From Burkholderiales bacterium (GTDB lineage Bacteria; Pseudomonadota; Gammaproteobacteria; Burkholderiales; Burkholderiaceae_C): 56,309 nt of DNA. Location: NCBI GenBank assembly GCA_016191995.1, contig JACPVA010000122.1, positions 1 to 56,309 of the forward strand. The letters are read 5' to 3'. The position numbers and the translations under genes were made by a program. The number at the start of each line of letters is the position of its first letter. The first letter of the stretch is position 1. The notes under the pieces were generated by a model. It saw only the letters and a program-made list of their open reading frames with translations. It did no database searches and was not told the origin of the DNA. Positions 35,020-43,624 of the stretch are shown here, piece by piece.

Positions 35020-35715
35020 TTACCAGCGCGCAGGCAAGGGGGCCAGAATCGCTAGCTCCCGCCCTGAACGTCCTAGGTAACCGCCGCGCTCCAGGTCCTT
35101 CATCAGCCGGCTGACCATCTCGCGCGAACAGCCCAATTGCTGCGCCAGCGCCTTGTGCGTCGGCGGCCCAGGCAGCACGCGCGTGCCGTCCTCCTGGACC
35201 CGGGCGCTGCCCTCCAGCAGGGCCCGCAGCCGCCCGTACACATCGTTGAGCGCCATCTGCCGCGCCGACAGCGTCGCCGCGCGGGCGCGGGCGATCACCT
35301 TGGCCAGCAGTTCGAGCGCGAACTCGGGCCGCTCGGCGATGAAGGCCAGCAGCGTCGGGCGCGTCACGAGCGCGCATTCGGTCGGCTCCAGCGCCTCGAC
35401 GCTGGCCGACCGCGGCCCGCCGTCCAGGCTCATCTCGCCGACATACTCGCCCGGCCCGTAGCTGCCGTAGGTGATCTCGCGCCCGTTGGCGGGGTTGGCC
35501 GAGAACACGCGCAGGCGACCCTCGAGGATCACGTACAGCGCGTCGCCGACGTCGCCCTCCTCGATCAGCAGCCGGCCCTTGCGGTAGGCGTGGCGCACGC
35601 CGCGAGCGGCCAGCGCACGCAGTGCGTCGCTCGCGCCAGGCAGGTTCAGCCCGTCGGGGCTCGCCGTCGCGTCGGGCGCGCGGGATGCGGTCGGCAGGGC
35701 GGACGGGTCGATCAC
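35020..35715 (-). CDS. Crp/Fnr-family transcriptional regulator
   Basis: 231-residue regulator. The cyclic-nucleotide-binding-type beta barrel (about 35-150) has the phosphate-cassette region GEYVGEMSLDGGPRSASVEA. The C-terminal winged helix contains HKALAQQLGCSREMVSRLMK. The GTG at 35715 follows GAGGAG at five bases; an ATG at 35733 is an alternative. No Cys cluster is present, so it is not an oxygen-sensing Fnr. The ligand cannot be deduced. It is convergent with the lipoprotein C gene. Confidence 0.83.
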   Translation of the reverse strand: MIDPSALPTASRAPDATASPDGLNLPGASDALRALAARGVRHAYRKGRLLIEEGDVGDALYVILEGRLRVFSANPANGREITYGSYGPGEYVGEMSLDGGPRSASVEALEPTECALVTRPTLLAFIAERPEFALELLAKVIARARAATLSARQMALNDVYGRLRALLEGSARVQEDGTRVLPGPPTHKALAQQLGCSREMVSRLMKDLERGGYLGRSGRELAILAPLPARW

Positions 35716-35851
35716 GCGGGCTCCTCGCGGCATCCACCGGGCAACGGACGCCTGGTGCGATCGTAGCGGGCGCCTCCCGTCGGCGGGGGATGCCGCGGCG
35801 CGCTTCCCCGCGCATGCTGGATCCCTCCCCACGATCCAAGCGGAGACCACC

Positions 35852-36241
35852 ATGCTCGAATCGAAGACCCCCTCCACGACCGTCGCGACCCGTGGCGACG
35901 TGCCGGTCCGCAGCCCGGGGCTGGCCATGAACCCGCCACACCGCTCCAGGGACGAAGAGCGCAGGGCCCGGTCCGAAGGTACAGCGGTGAGCCCGCGCGC
36001 GCGGCTGCTGTGCGGCGTCGGCGCGCTGGCGACGACCGGCACGCTGGTCGCCGCGCTGCTCGGGCTGTTTCACCAGGCCTCGCCGACGCGCTGGTTCGAG
36101 CCGACCGAAGAGCTGCTCGCGCTGAGCGAATCGTGCCAGGCCCTGGCCGGCCGCGCCGAGCGGTTTGCCTGCACGCAGACGGTTGTCGCTGCGTACCGCG
36201 ATCGCGTCACCCGCGGCGTGATGCTCGCCGATGGGCGCTGA
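35852..36241 (+). CDS. Hypothetical single-pass membrane protein
   Basis: 129 residues, good GGAG site. A basic N-terminus of about 50 residues precedes one membrane helix (LLCGVGALATTGTLVAALLG, about 53-72). A short exterior part with two Cys residues (SESCQALAGRAERFACTQTV) could form a disulfide. No family is recognised. It is divergent from the Crp/Fnr gene, which may control it, and ends at a strong hairpin. Confidence 0.55.
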   Translation: MLESKTPSTTVATRGDVPVRSPGLAMNPPHRSRDEERRARSEGTAVSPRARLLCGVGALATTGTLVAALLGLFHQASPTRWFEPTEELLALSESCQALAGRAERFACTQTVVAAYRDRVTRGVMLADGR

Positions 36242-36330
36242 AGCTGCGCGCGGCGCCGGGGCCACGGCGAGCCCGCCGCGGCGCCGGCACCGCCCGTCGC
36301 GGGCGCTCGTCGGGCGGCAACCGACGCGGC

Positions 36331-36354
36331 GAGGGCCCGATCGCTCGGGCCCTC
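36331..36354. terminator. Perfect hairpin between convergent genes
   Basis: GAGGGCCCGA and TCGGGCCCTC form a 10-base-pair stem with a TCGC loop. It lies between the membrane-protein gene and the PAS-LuxR gene, which converge on it, so it can terminate both transcripts. Confidence 0.6.
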
Positions 36355-36419
36355 ATGTCGGCAGACGAATCGCGCACCCGGCGCGGCCAATGCCTGGCCG
36401 TGCCGGGGTGCGGGCGCCT

Positions 36420-37124
36420 TCAGCGACGCAGCGCGCCGAGCATCGGCGGCAGCGCCGCGACCATGCGCACCAGCGCCGTGATGCTGCCGGCGCCGGTCTT
36501 GTCGCGCAGGGCGCCGATCTGCGTGCGTACCGTGCTGAGCTTGACGCCCTGGTCGCGCGCGATCGCGCTGGGCGCGACGCCGCGGCCCAGCGCCGCGAGC
36601 ACCCGCGTCTCGGCGCTCGTCAGCGCATGCGCGCGGGCGAAGCCCTGGATCGAGAGCTCCTCGCACACCCGCGTGCGTCCGAGCAGCAGCGCTGCGACGC
36701 CGGGCTCGACCGGCACCAGCGCGGCGAGCTGGCGCGCCTCGTCGTCGCCGAGCGCGAGCAGCCGGCGCAGGCCGCGCCCGGCGGCGTCGCGCAGCGCGTC
36801 GTGCAGCGCTCCGGCGTCGCGCTCGTCGCGCGCCCGCAGGCGCCGGCCGAGCAGCTGCAGCGGCAGCTCGCCGGCCAGCAGCTCGCGCGCGCGGTGGTTG
36901 AGATGCAGCACCTCGCCGTCGGCGCCGAGCAGGACGATGCCGTAGTCGACCTCGTCCAGCGTCCGCGCCAGCAGCCTGCCGATGGCGGGCGCCGGGCGGT
37001 CGGTGTCGTCGAAGGGGGCGCTGGCGACGCGCGGGGCGGGATCGTTGGGCGCGAACCGGGCGAAGCCCGACCACGGCGCGGGGGGCAGGGGCATGGCCGT
37101 CGCAGCGGTCATCGTGTCGAACAT
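36420..37124 (-). CDS. PAS-LuxR transcriptional regulator
   Basis: 234-residue regulator. The N-terminal third has a PAS-like sensory segment (YGIVLLGADGEVLHLNHRAR). The C-terminal LuxR helix-turn-helix reads LTSAETRVLAALGRGVAPSA, then IARDQGVKLSTVRTQI. The ATG at 37124 has GGAG upstream. There is no receiver domain or obvious partner kinase, so it probably senses its ligand directly. The target is unknown. Confidence 0.78.
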   Translation of the reverse strand: MFDTMTAATAMPLPPAPWSGFARFAPNDPAPRVASAPFDDTDRPAPAIGRLLARTLDEVDYGIVLLGADGEVLHLNHRARELLAGELPLQLLGRRLRARDERDAGALHDALRDAAGRGLRRLLALGDDEARQLAALVPVEPGVAALLLGRTRVCEELSIQGFARAHALTSAETRVLAALGRGVAPSAIARDQGVKLSTVRTQIGALRDKTGAGSITALVRMVAALPPMLGALRR

Positions 37125-37357
37125 GGTCTTTCTCCTGGTGGGTCGGCCGCCTGGGGATTGGCCCCGGGCAGTCACCGTGCACGCAGCTTAGGAATCGGGG
37201 GGCGGCATGAGGTGTGCGTCTGCACGCGCGCGCCTGTGCGGTATTCACCTCCGGGGCCGCGCCGCGACGCTGCGGCGTGGCGCAGACGTCTCGGCTGTCG
37301 CGTTGCCGCGCCGCCCCTGCCACACCGCGGTCACCGCCTTCGGCGCATACTCGGCGC

Positions 37358-38041
37358 ATGCCCGAGCTGCTGCTGATCCGCCACGCCGAAACCGACTTCA
37401 ACCGGCAGCTTCGCTTCCAGGGCCACCTCGACGCGCCGCTGAATGCCAACGGCCTGGCGCAGGCAGCGCGGCTGGCCGATCGGCTGGCCGACGAGCCGAT
37501 CGACCTCATCGTCGCCAGCGACCTGCAGCGCGCGATGCAGACCGCCGAGCCGCTGGCGGCGCGGCGGCGGCTGGCGCTGCGGCCCGACGCCCGCTGGCGC
37601 GAGCAGGCCTTCGGCACGCTCGAGGGGCTGGACGTGCCGACGGTGCGCGCGACGATGCCGGAGCTCTGGGCGCGCGTCCTGCGGCAGGACCCGGACGATG
37701 CGCCGCCCGGCGGCGAGCCCCGGCGCACCTTCTTCGACCGCGTCTGGGGCGCGCTGCGCGAGCTGGCGCAGGCGCACCGCGATGCGCGCATCGCGGTCGT
37801 GACGCACGGCGGCGTGCTCGACATGGTCTGGCGCGGGGTCAGCGGGCAGCCGCTGACCAGCGCGCGCAGCTGCGAGATCCCCAACACCGGCGTCAACGTG
37901 CTGCGCCCGGCCGACGAGGCCGCGGGCGGATTCGTCATCCTGCGCTGGGCCGATGCGGCGCACCTGGACGGGATGGCGGTGCCGCCGATTCACTATCCGG
38001 TCGGCAAGGCTTCGGCGGCGCGGGTGGAATCCGCGGCGTAG
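37358..38041 (+). CDS. Histidine phosphatase (phosphoglycerate mutase-like)
   Basis: 227-residue cytoplasmic phosphatase of the branch-1 histidine phosphatase superfamily. The catalytic RHAETDFN opens the protein right after the start. A second His in VVTHGGVLDMV and the acid Glu in REQAFGTLEG complete the site. The family is broad, covering alpha-ribazole phosphatase, cofactor-dependent mutase and general phosphatase, and the sequence does not name the substrate. Confidence 0.8.
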   Translation: MPELLLIRHAETDFNRQLRFQGHLDAPLNANGLAQAARLADRLADEPIDLIVASDLQRAMQTAEPLAARRRLALRPDARWREQAFGTLEGLDVPTVRATMPELWARVLRQDPDDAPPGGEPRRTFFDRVWGALRELAQAHRDARIAVVTHGGVLDMVWRGVSGQPLTSARSCEIPNTGVNVLRPADEAAGGFVILRWADAAHLDGMAVPPIHYPVGKASAARVESAA

Positions 38042-38252
38042 ACGGCGGTCCGGCGCCGGGCGGCAGCGCGCTCGCCACGGCAGCGCGTCTTGTGCGAGGT
38101 ATGGCGGCGAGCCCTTTGCGAGGAGCCGCGGCACGCCGGATGCGAGGTTCGCCGGCACTTGCCGTGCGCGGCGCTGCGGGCGCGGCGCGGCGCTCGGCAA
38201 GGCCTTCTTCGCCGGCGTCCGTACGACCGCGGAAGACGCATGGGCTCGGCAA

Positions 38253-38546
38253 CTACGGCCGCGTCACCCGTTCCAGCCGCGCCAGCCAGACCATCGCGTG
38301 CCCCGAGGAGCCGCCGCACATCTCGGCGCTGGGCGCCAGCGTGCGGCAAACCGCCGGCCGCTCGGGGCGGCCGAAGAGCGTGCAGCGCCGCGCCCGGTCC
38401 AGGTGCGGGCAGGGCAGGCCGGCCGGCTTGCCGCCCGGCATCCCCGGCAGCGCGCTGCTGATCGACGGCGCGATGCAGCACGCGCCGCAGCCAGGGCGGC
38501 ATTCGATCGACCGCGCGGGGTCGGGCTTCGGCGCGGCAGCTCGCAT
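38253..38546 (-). CDS. YkgJ-like cysteine-cluster protein
   Basis: 97-residue protein of the zinc/iron-chelating YkgJ group. Cys residues are arranged as [10 protein letters not shown], then PCPHL, RRCTLF and VCRTL, the usual CxCxxC-type cluster. A metal cluster is likely, but no activity is known. The ATG at 38546 is used; another at 38564 is in frame. Confidence 0.72.
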   Translation of the reverse strand: MRAAAPKPDPARSIECRPGCGACCIAPSISSALPGMPGGKPAGLPCPHLDRARRCTLFGRPERPAVCRTLAPSAEMCGGSSGHAMVWLARLERVTRP

Positions 38547-38727
38547 GCGCCGATGATCGCGCATCGCCTGTTGCACGCGGGTCGGGATGGGACGCGGAGC
38601 CGAGCATGCCCGGGCGCGCCAGCCCGCTGCCGAAGGTGTGGCTATCGATGTGATCGGCGAAGGTGATGGCGCAGGTAGACCCTTCATGGCATGATGCGAA
38701 TGCGCATCGCTCGCAGTGAATGCCGCC

Positions 38728-38949
38728 ATGACCAAGTCACTCGCCTTCGGAGCCGTCCACGTGACGGTCGCCTTCGCCATCGGCTATGCGCTGACCGGCG
38801 ACGTCGCGATCGCCGGCGCGATCACCTTGATCGAGCCGGCGGTCAATACCGTGGTGCACTATCTGTTCGACCGCTGGTGGGGCCATCCACGGATCAAGGC
38901 CGCATGGGCTCGCTGGCGGGCCCCGGCGGCGCGGGCGACGGCTTCGTAG
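38728..38949 (+). CDS. DUF2061 small membrane protein
   Basis: 73-residue inner-membrane protein. Two hydrophobic segments ([16 protein letters not shown] and [20 protein letters not shown]) and the ending [13 protein letters not shown] match DUF2061. The EPxxNTxxHYxFxRxW core is diagnostic. Function is unknown. A GTG at 38716 is an alternative start. It lies 145 bases upstream of mnmG on the same strand. Confidence 0.75.
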   Translation: MTKSLAFGAVHVTVAFAIGYALTGDVAIAGAITLIEPAVNTVVHYLFDRWWGHPRIKAAWARWRAPAARATAS

Positions 38950-39093
38950 AATCGACCCGGCGTCGAGACGGGCGTGGGTGCGAGCCCATCCGGGCCGCCG
39001 CCGCCTTCAGAGCGCGAACGTGGGCATCGCGTCGAGCAAGGCCCCGCGCGCACCCCGTTCCGCCCACTGCCGCCAGCCGCCGAGGTGGCCCGC

Positions 39094-41169
39094 ATGCTGC
39101 ATCCCCAGGAATTCGACCTCATGGTCGTCGGTGGCGGCCACGCCGGCACCGAGGCCGCGCTCGCCGCCGCGCGCATGGGCTGCACGACGCTGCTGCTGAC
39201 GCACAAGCTCGAGACGCTGGGCGCGATGAGCTGCAACCCAAGCATCGGCGGCATCGGCAAGGGCCACCTCGTCAAGGAGGTCGACGCGCTCGGCGGCGCG
39301 ATGGCCGAGGCGACCGACGAGGCTGGCATCCAGTTCCGCATCCTCAACGCCAGCAAGGGGCCCGCGGTGCGCGCCACGCGTGCGCAGGCCGACCGCGAGC
39401 TGTACAAGGCGGCGATCCGGCGCCGGCTGGAGAACCAGCCCGGGCTGTGGCTGTTCCAGCAGGCGGTCGACGACCTGATGCTGGACGGCGACCGCGTCGT
39501 CGGTGCCGTCACCCAGACCGGGATCCGTTTTCGCGCCCGCGCCGTGGTGCTGACCGCCGGCACCTTCCTGGACGGGCGCATCCACGTCGGCTTGCAGAAC
39601 CATCCCGCGGGGCGCGCGGGCGACCCGCCGGCGCTGAGCCTGTCGGCGCGGCTCAAGGAGATGAAGCTGCCGCAGGGGCGGCTGAAGACCGGCACGCCGC
39701 CGCGGCTGGACGGGCGGACGATCGACTTCGCGCGCTGCACCGAGCAGCCGGGCGACGGCATGCCCGGCGTCGACGGCACGCCGCCGGCCGGGCCGCTGCC
39801 GGTGTTCAGCTTCCTCGGCACGCCCGACCAGCACCCGCGCCAGCTGGCTTGCTGGATCACCCACACGACGGCGCGCACGCACGAGATCATCCGCAGCGGA
39901 TTCGACCGCAGCCCGATGTTCACCGGCGTCATCGAGGGCGTCGGGCCGCGCTACTGCCCGAGCATCGAGGACAAGGTCAACCGCTTCGCCGACAAGGCGA
40001 GCCACCAGGTCTTCCTCGAGCCCGAGGGGCTGACGACGAACGAGTTCTACCCGAACGGGATCTCGACCTCGCTGCCGTTCGACATCCAGATCGCCGCCGT
40101 GCAGTCGATCCCGGGGCTGGAGCGCGCGCACATCCTGCGCCCGGGCTATGCGATCGAGTACGACTATTTCGACCCGCGCGAGTTGCGCGCCAGCTTCGAG
40201 ACGCGGCAGATCGAGGGCCTGTTCTTCGCCGGCCAGATCAACGGCACGACCGGGTACGAGGAGGCGGCGGCGCAGGGGCTGTTCGCCGGCGTCAACGCCG
40301 CGCTGCAGGTGCTCGGACGCGAGCCCTGGCTGCCGCGGCGCGACGAGGCCTACCTCGGTGTGCTGGTCGACGACCTGATCACCAAGGGCGTGACCGAGCC
40401 CTACCGCATGTTCACGAGCCGCGCCGAGTACCGGCTGCAGCTGCGCGAGGACAACGCCGACCTGCGGCTGACCGAGACCGGGCGCCGGCTCGGGCTGGTC
40501 GGCGACCGGCGCTGGGACGCCTTCTGCCGCAAGCGCGACGCGATCGAGCGCGAGCTGCAGCGGCTGCGCGCGACCTGGGTGCGGCCGCAGACGCTGCCCG
40601 ACGCCGACGCCGAGCGGCTGCTGGGCAGGGCGGTGGACCATGAGTACCGGCTCGCCGACCTGCTGCGGCGGCCGGGCATCGACTGGGACCGCATCGCCGA
40701 GGCGGAGGCGATCGCCCGCCCGGGGCAGGCTGTTTCACGTGAAACACTGCGCGCCGAGCTCGGCGCCCGCGAGGCCGACGCTGTGATCGAGCAGGCCGAG
40801 ATCGCGCTCAAGTACGCCGGTTATATCGACCGCCAGAAGGAGGAGGTCGACCGCGCCGCCGCCTTCGAGCAGCTGCCGCTGCCGCCCGACCTCGACTACG
40901 CGCAGGTGCATGCGCTGTCGTTCGAGGTCCGGCACAAGCTCGCGCAGCACCGTCCGGCGACCCTGGGGCAGGCGTCGCGGATCTCGGGCGTCACGCCGGC
41001 GGCGATCTCGCTGCTGCTGGTGCACCTGAAGAAGAAGCGGGGCCGGGCACTGACCAGCTCGAAGAACGGCGCCACGTCGACCGTCCCTGCTCCGACACGC
41101 GGCGCTTCGACCGCCGCCGACTCCGCCGCGGAGACCGCCGCCGAAAGCCCGACGCAGGACGCCGCCTGA
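39094..41169 (+). CDS. mnmG: tRNA uridine-34 modification enzyme MnmG (GidA)
   Basis: FAD enzyme that, with MnmE, installs the carboxymethylaminomethyl group on wobble uridine of tRNA. It has 691 residues. The FAD fingerprint [17 protein letters not shown] opens the protein; [20 protein letters not shown] and [17 protein letters not shown] are family signatures. After the usual C-terminus there is a roughly 35-residue Ala/Thr/Ser-rich tail. A perfect 16-base parS site is embedded in the coding sequence near codon 547. Its stop overlaps rsmG by one base, and the gene stands at the head of the classical partition neighbourhood. Confidence 0.95.
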   Translation: MLHPQEFDLMVVGGGHAGTEAALAAARMGCTTLLLTHKLETLGAMSCNPSIGGIGKGHLVKEVDALGGAMAEATDEAGIQFRILNASKGPAVRATRAQADRELYKAAIRRRLENQPGLWLFQQAVDDLMLDGDRVVGAVTQTGIRFRARAVVLTAGTFLDGRIHVGLQNHPAGRAGDPPALSLSARLKEMKLPQGRLKTGTPPRLDGRTIDFARCTEQPGDGMPGVDGTPPAGPLPVFSFLGTPDQHPRQLACWITHTTARTHEIIRSGFDRSPMFTGVIEGVGPRYCPSIEDKVNRFADKASHQVFLEPEGLTTNEFYPNGISTSLPFDIQIAAVQSIPGLERAHILRPGYAIEYDYFDPRELRASFETRQIEGLFFAGQINGTTGYEEAAAQGLFAGVNAALQVLGREPWLPRRDEAYLGVLVDDLITKGVTEPYRMFTSRAEYRLQLREDNADLRLTETGRRLGLVGDRRWDAFCRKRDAIERELQRLRATWVRPQTLPDADAERLLGRAVDHEYRLADLLRRPGIDWDRIAEAEAIARPGQAVSRETLRAELGAREADAVIEQAEIALKYAGYIDRQKEEVDRAAAFEQLPLPPDLDYAQVHALSFEVRHKLAQHRPATLGQASRISGVTPAAISLLLVHLKKKRGRALTSSKNGATSTVPAPTRGASTAADSAAETAAESPTQDAA
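40731..40746. promoter_or_regulatory. parS: Chromosomal parS centromere site (perfect)
   Basis: TGTTTCACGTGAAACA, a perfect 16-base palindrome identical to the bacterial parS consensus, within the mnmG coding region. ParB loads here, forms a clamp using CTP and spreads to build the partition complex. The parA and parB genes are in the same window, which supports function. Confidence 0.9.
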
Positions 41170-41888
41170 TGCCCCCCGGACCGGATCCGGGCCTGCACGA
41201 CACCCTGGCCGAGGGCGCGGCCCGGCTAGGCTGCACGCTCGCCCCGGAACAGCTCGCGCAGCTTCGCGCCTACCGCGGACTGCTCCAGCGAGCCAGCCGC
41301 ATCCACAACCTGACCTCGATCCACGACCAGGCGGCGATCGACACCCTCCATCTGCTCGACGCCCTCGCCCTCGTTCCGGCGATCGACCGCTACCTCGCCG
41401 CCACCGCCGCCACCGCCACCGCCACCGCCACCGAATCCGACAGAACCGTGCAGCCCGATTCGGCAACGCCGACGATCCTCGACGTCGGCAGCGGCGCTGG
41501 CCTGCCCGGTGTCGTCATCGCGATCGCGCGGCCGCACTGGCGTGTCGTCTGCCTCGACGCCGTCGCCAAGAAGATGCGCTTCGTCCAGCAAGCCGCGATC
41601 GAACTCGGGCTGACAAACCTCGCCGCGGTCCACGCCCGCGCCGAGCAGGCGCCGCCTGTCGGCGCCGATCTCGTCGTCTCGCGCGCCTTCGCGAGCCTCG
41701 CCGACTTCGTCGGCGCCACGCGACGGCACCTGCGACCCGACGGTGTCTGGGTCGCGATGAAAGGCAGGGCCCCTGCGGACGAGATCGCCGCGCTGCCGTC
41801 CGATGTGGCGGTGTTTCACGTGGAACCACTGCGCGTGCCGGGGCTGGACGCCGAGCGCTGCCTCGTCTGGATGCGCCAAGCAGCGTGA
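41169..41888 (+). CDS. rsmG: 16S rRNA (guanine-527 N7) methyltransferase
   Basis: S-adenosylmethionine-dependent methyltransferase of 239 residues, translationally coupled to mnmG (TGATG). The SAM site is ILDVGSGAGLPGVVIAI and further core motifs are DAVAKKMRFVQ and DLVVSRAFASL. Residues 77-88 are an Ala-Thr run encoded by a GCC/ACC hexamer repeat, inserted just before the SAM domain. A near-perfect parS site lies in the 3' part. This is the usual second gene of the mnmG-rsmG-parA-parB cluster. Confidence 0.93.
   Translation: MPPGPDPGLHDTLAEGAARLGCTLAPEQLAQLRAYRGLLQRASRIHNLTSIHDQAAIDTLHLLDALALVPAIDRYLAATAATATATATESDRTVQPDSATPTILDVGSGAGLPGVVIAIARPHWRVVCLDAVAKKMRFVQQAAIELGLTNLAAVHARAEQAPPVGADLVVSRAFASLADFVGATRRHLRPDGVWVAMKGRAPADEIAALPSDVAVFHVEPLRVPGLDAERCLVWMRQAA
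41397..41432 (+). repeat. GCCACC hexamer repeat inside rsmG
   Basis: Four uninterrupted GCCACC units (41409-41432) follow two imperfect ones. They encode an Ala-Thr stretch, and because units are six bases long, changes in number keep the frame. Slippage-prone. Confidence 0.85.
41812..41827. promoter_or_regulatory. parS: Second, near-perfect parS site
   Basis: TGTTTCACGTGGAACC within rsmG matches 14 of 16 positions of parS and keeps the central CACGTG core. It lies 1.08 kb from the perfect site. The clustering of sites makes chance unlikely. Confidence 0.7.
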
Positions 41889-41990
41889 AAGCCCGTCCCG
41901 CACCGCGGCGCGCAGCCCACAAGCCCCACCTTCGCGGCTCGCCGCCGCGGCACAATCGGGACTCTCGCCCGACCCTCGTCCTGCTCCACC

Positions 41991-42602
41991 ATGTTCGGCA
42001 TCGCCGACTACGGCGCCTTTTGCGCCGCCGTCCTCGTCTTCCTCGCCCTGCCCGGTCCGGGCACCTTCGCGCTGCTCGGTTCGGCCGGGCAGGGCGGTTT
42101 GCGCGCCGGCGCCGCGGCCACCGCAGGGCTGATCGCCGGCGACCAGGTGCTGCTCTGGCTCGCCGTCGGCGGCGTGGCCGCAGTGATGGCGGCCAATCCC
42201 ACGCTCTTCACCGCCGTCCAGTGGGCCGGCGCCGCCTATCTCGCGTGGATAGGCTGGCAGCTGCTGCGCGCCCGCGATGGCGCCGCCGCCCCGGTTCGCA
42301 TCGCGCCGCGCCACTATGCGCGCCAGGCCTTCCTGATCACGCTGCTCAACCCCAAGGCCATCGTCTTCTACATGGCCTTCTTCCCGCTCTTCATCGACCC
42401 GGCGCGCCACCGCGGCCTCGTCACCTTCGGCGCGATGGCGCTGACGATCGCGGCCCTGACCGCCGTCTGGGCGGCCGTCCTGTGCCTGTTCGCGCATGCG
42501 CTGAGCGCGCAGCTGCGCGCGCGCCGCAGGCTCGCGCGCGCGCTGCAGCGGCTCGCCGGGGTCGCGTTGATCGGCTTCGGCATCCGCCTGGGGACCTCGT
42601 GA
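41991..42602 (+). CDS. LysE/RhtB-family amino acid exporter
   Basis: 203-residue inner-membrane exporter with about six helices. The opening GAFCAAVLVFLALPGPGTFA carries the PGP motif of the family, and LLNPKAIVFYMAFFPLF is the second hallmark. It exports an amino acid or similar small metabolite, not identified. The gene sits between rsmG and parA. The start has no strong Shine-Dalgarno site. Confidence 0.87.
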   Translation: MFGIADYGAFCAAVLVFLALPGPGTFALLGSAGQGGLRAGAAATAGLIAGDQVLLWLAVGGVAAVMAANPTLFTAVQWAGAAYLAWIGWQLLRARDGAAAPVRIAPRHYARQAFLITLLNPKAIVFYMAFFPLFIDPARHRGLVTFGAMALTIAALTAVWAAVLCLFAHALSAQLRARRRLARALQRLAGVALIGFGIRLGTS

Positions 42603-42615
42603 CGAGCGCAGCGAC

Positions 42616-43449
42616 GTGAGCGGCCCGCGCATCTTCTGCATCGCCAACCAGAAGGGCGGCGTCGGCAAGACGACGACCACGGTCAACCTGGCCGCCGGGC
42701 TGGCCGCCGTTGGCCAGCGTGTGCTCGTCGTCGACCTCGACCCGCAGGGCAACGCGACGACCGGATCGGGCCTGGCCAAGCGCGAGCTGCCGGCCAGCGT
42801 CTACGACGTGCTGCTCGGCACGCACGGCATCGCCGCGGCGCGCCAGCGCAGCCCGCACGCCGGCTACGACGTGCTCGGCGCCAACCGCGAGCTCGCCGGC
42901 GCCGAGGTCGAGCTGGTCGAGATCGACCGCCGCGAGCGCCGCCTGCGCGATGCGCTGCGCGAGGTCGCGCCGGACTACGACTTCGTCCTCGTCGACTGCC
43001 CGCCCAGCCTGAGCCTGCTCACGCTCAACGGCCTGTGCGCCGCGCACGGCGTGATCGTGCCGATGCAGTGCGAATATTTCGCGCTCGAGGGGCTGTCGGA
43101 CCTGGTCAATACGATCCGCCAGGTGCACGCCAACCTGAACCGCGACCTGGAGATCATCGGATTGCTGCGCGTGATGTTCGACCCCCGGATCACGCTGCAG
43201 CAGCAGGTCAGCGAGCAGCTGCAGGCGCACTTCGGCGACAAGGTCTTCGCCACCGTGATCCCGCGCAACGTGCGGCTCGCCGAGGCGCCGAGCTACGGCC
43301 AGCCCGGTGTGGTCTTCGACCCGGCGTCCAAGGGTGCGCAGGCCTATGTCGCCTTCGCCGCCGAGATGGTGCGCCGGCTCGGCCGCCCGGCGGCCGCGGG
43401 CCCCGAGGGTGCGCCGCCGGCCCGCGCCGGGAATACGGCCGCGGCCTGA
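42616..43449 (+). CDS. parA: Chromosome-partition ATPase ParA
   Basis: Deviant Walker A ATPase that moves ParB-parS complexes apart along the nucleoid. It has 277 residues. The P-loop KGGVGKTTT (residues 13-21) has the signature second Lys; Walker A' VDLDPQGNATTGSG and Walker B DFVLVDCPPSL follow. It starts with GTG at 42616, 13 bases after lysE. No parB follows it: a stem-loop and a minus-strand block come next, and parB is 5.4 kb away. The C-terminus has a short Pro/Ala tail. Confidence 0.93.
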   Translation: MSGPRIFCIANQKGGVGKTTTTVNLAAGLAAVGQRVLVVDLDPQGNATTGSGLAKRELPASVYDVLLGTHGIAAARQRSPHAGYDVLGANRELAGAEVELVEIDRRERRLRDALREVAPDYDFVLVDCPPSLSLLTLNGLCAAHGVIVPMQCEYFALEGLSDLVNTIRQVHANLNRDLEIIGLLRVMFDPRITLQQQVSEQLQAHFGDKVFATVIPRNVRLAEAPSYGQPGVVFDPASKGAQAYVAFAAEMVRRLGRPAAAGPEGAPPARAGNTAAA

Positions 43450-43519
43450 CCGGCATCGCTGCATGGCGCGCCGCCGGCTGCGCCGGCGTGCGCCGACGCC
43501 GGGCCGACCAGCACGCCGA

Positions 43520-43550
43520 CATCGCCGAGGATCGTCGGTCCTCGGCGATG
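43520..43550. terminator. Strong hairpin after parA
   Basis: A perfect 12-base-pair stem, CATCGCCGAGGA and TCCTCGGCGATG, with a 7-base loop lies between the converging ends of parA and the GH65 gene. It would end both transcripts and so separate parA from parB transcriptionally. Confidence 0.6.
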
Positions 43551-43624
43551 ACGTGTGCGCCCACTTCGCATTTCGCGCCCGCCTCATAACATCGAGATAA
43601 GCTCGCGAAGCGACGCGCGTCCGC

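Noticed and set aside
38950..39093. Possible origin of replication near mnmG
   Set aside because: No DnaA boxes or AT-rich unwinding region could be seen in the gap before mnmG.
40731..40746. The parS palindrome as a simple restriction or transcription-factor site
   Set aside because: It matches all 16 bases of parS, and parA and parB are nearby, so the centromere explanation is much stronger.
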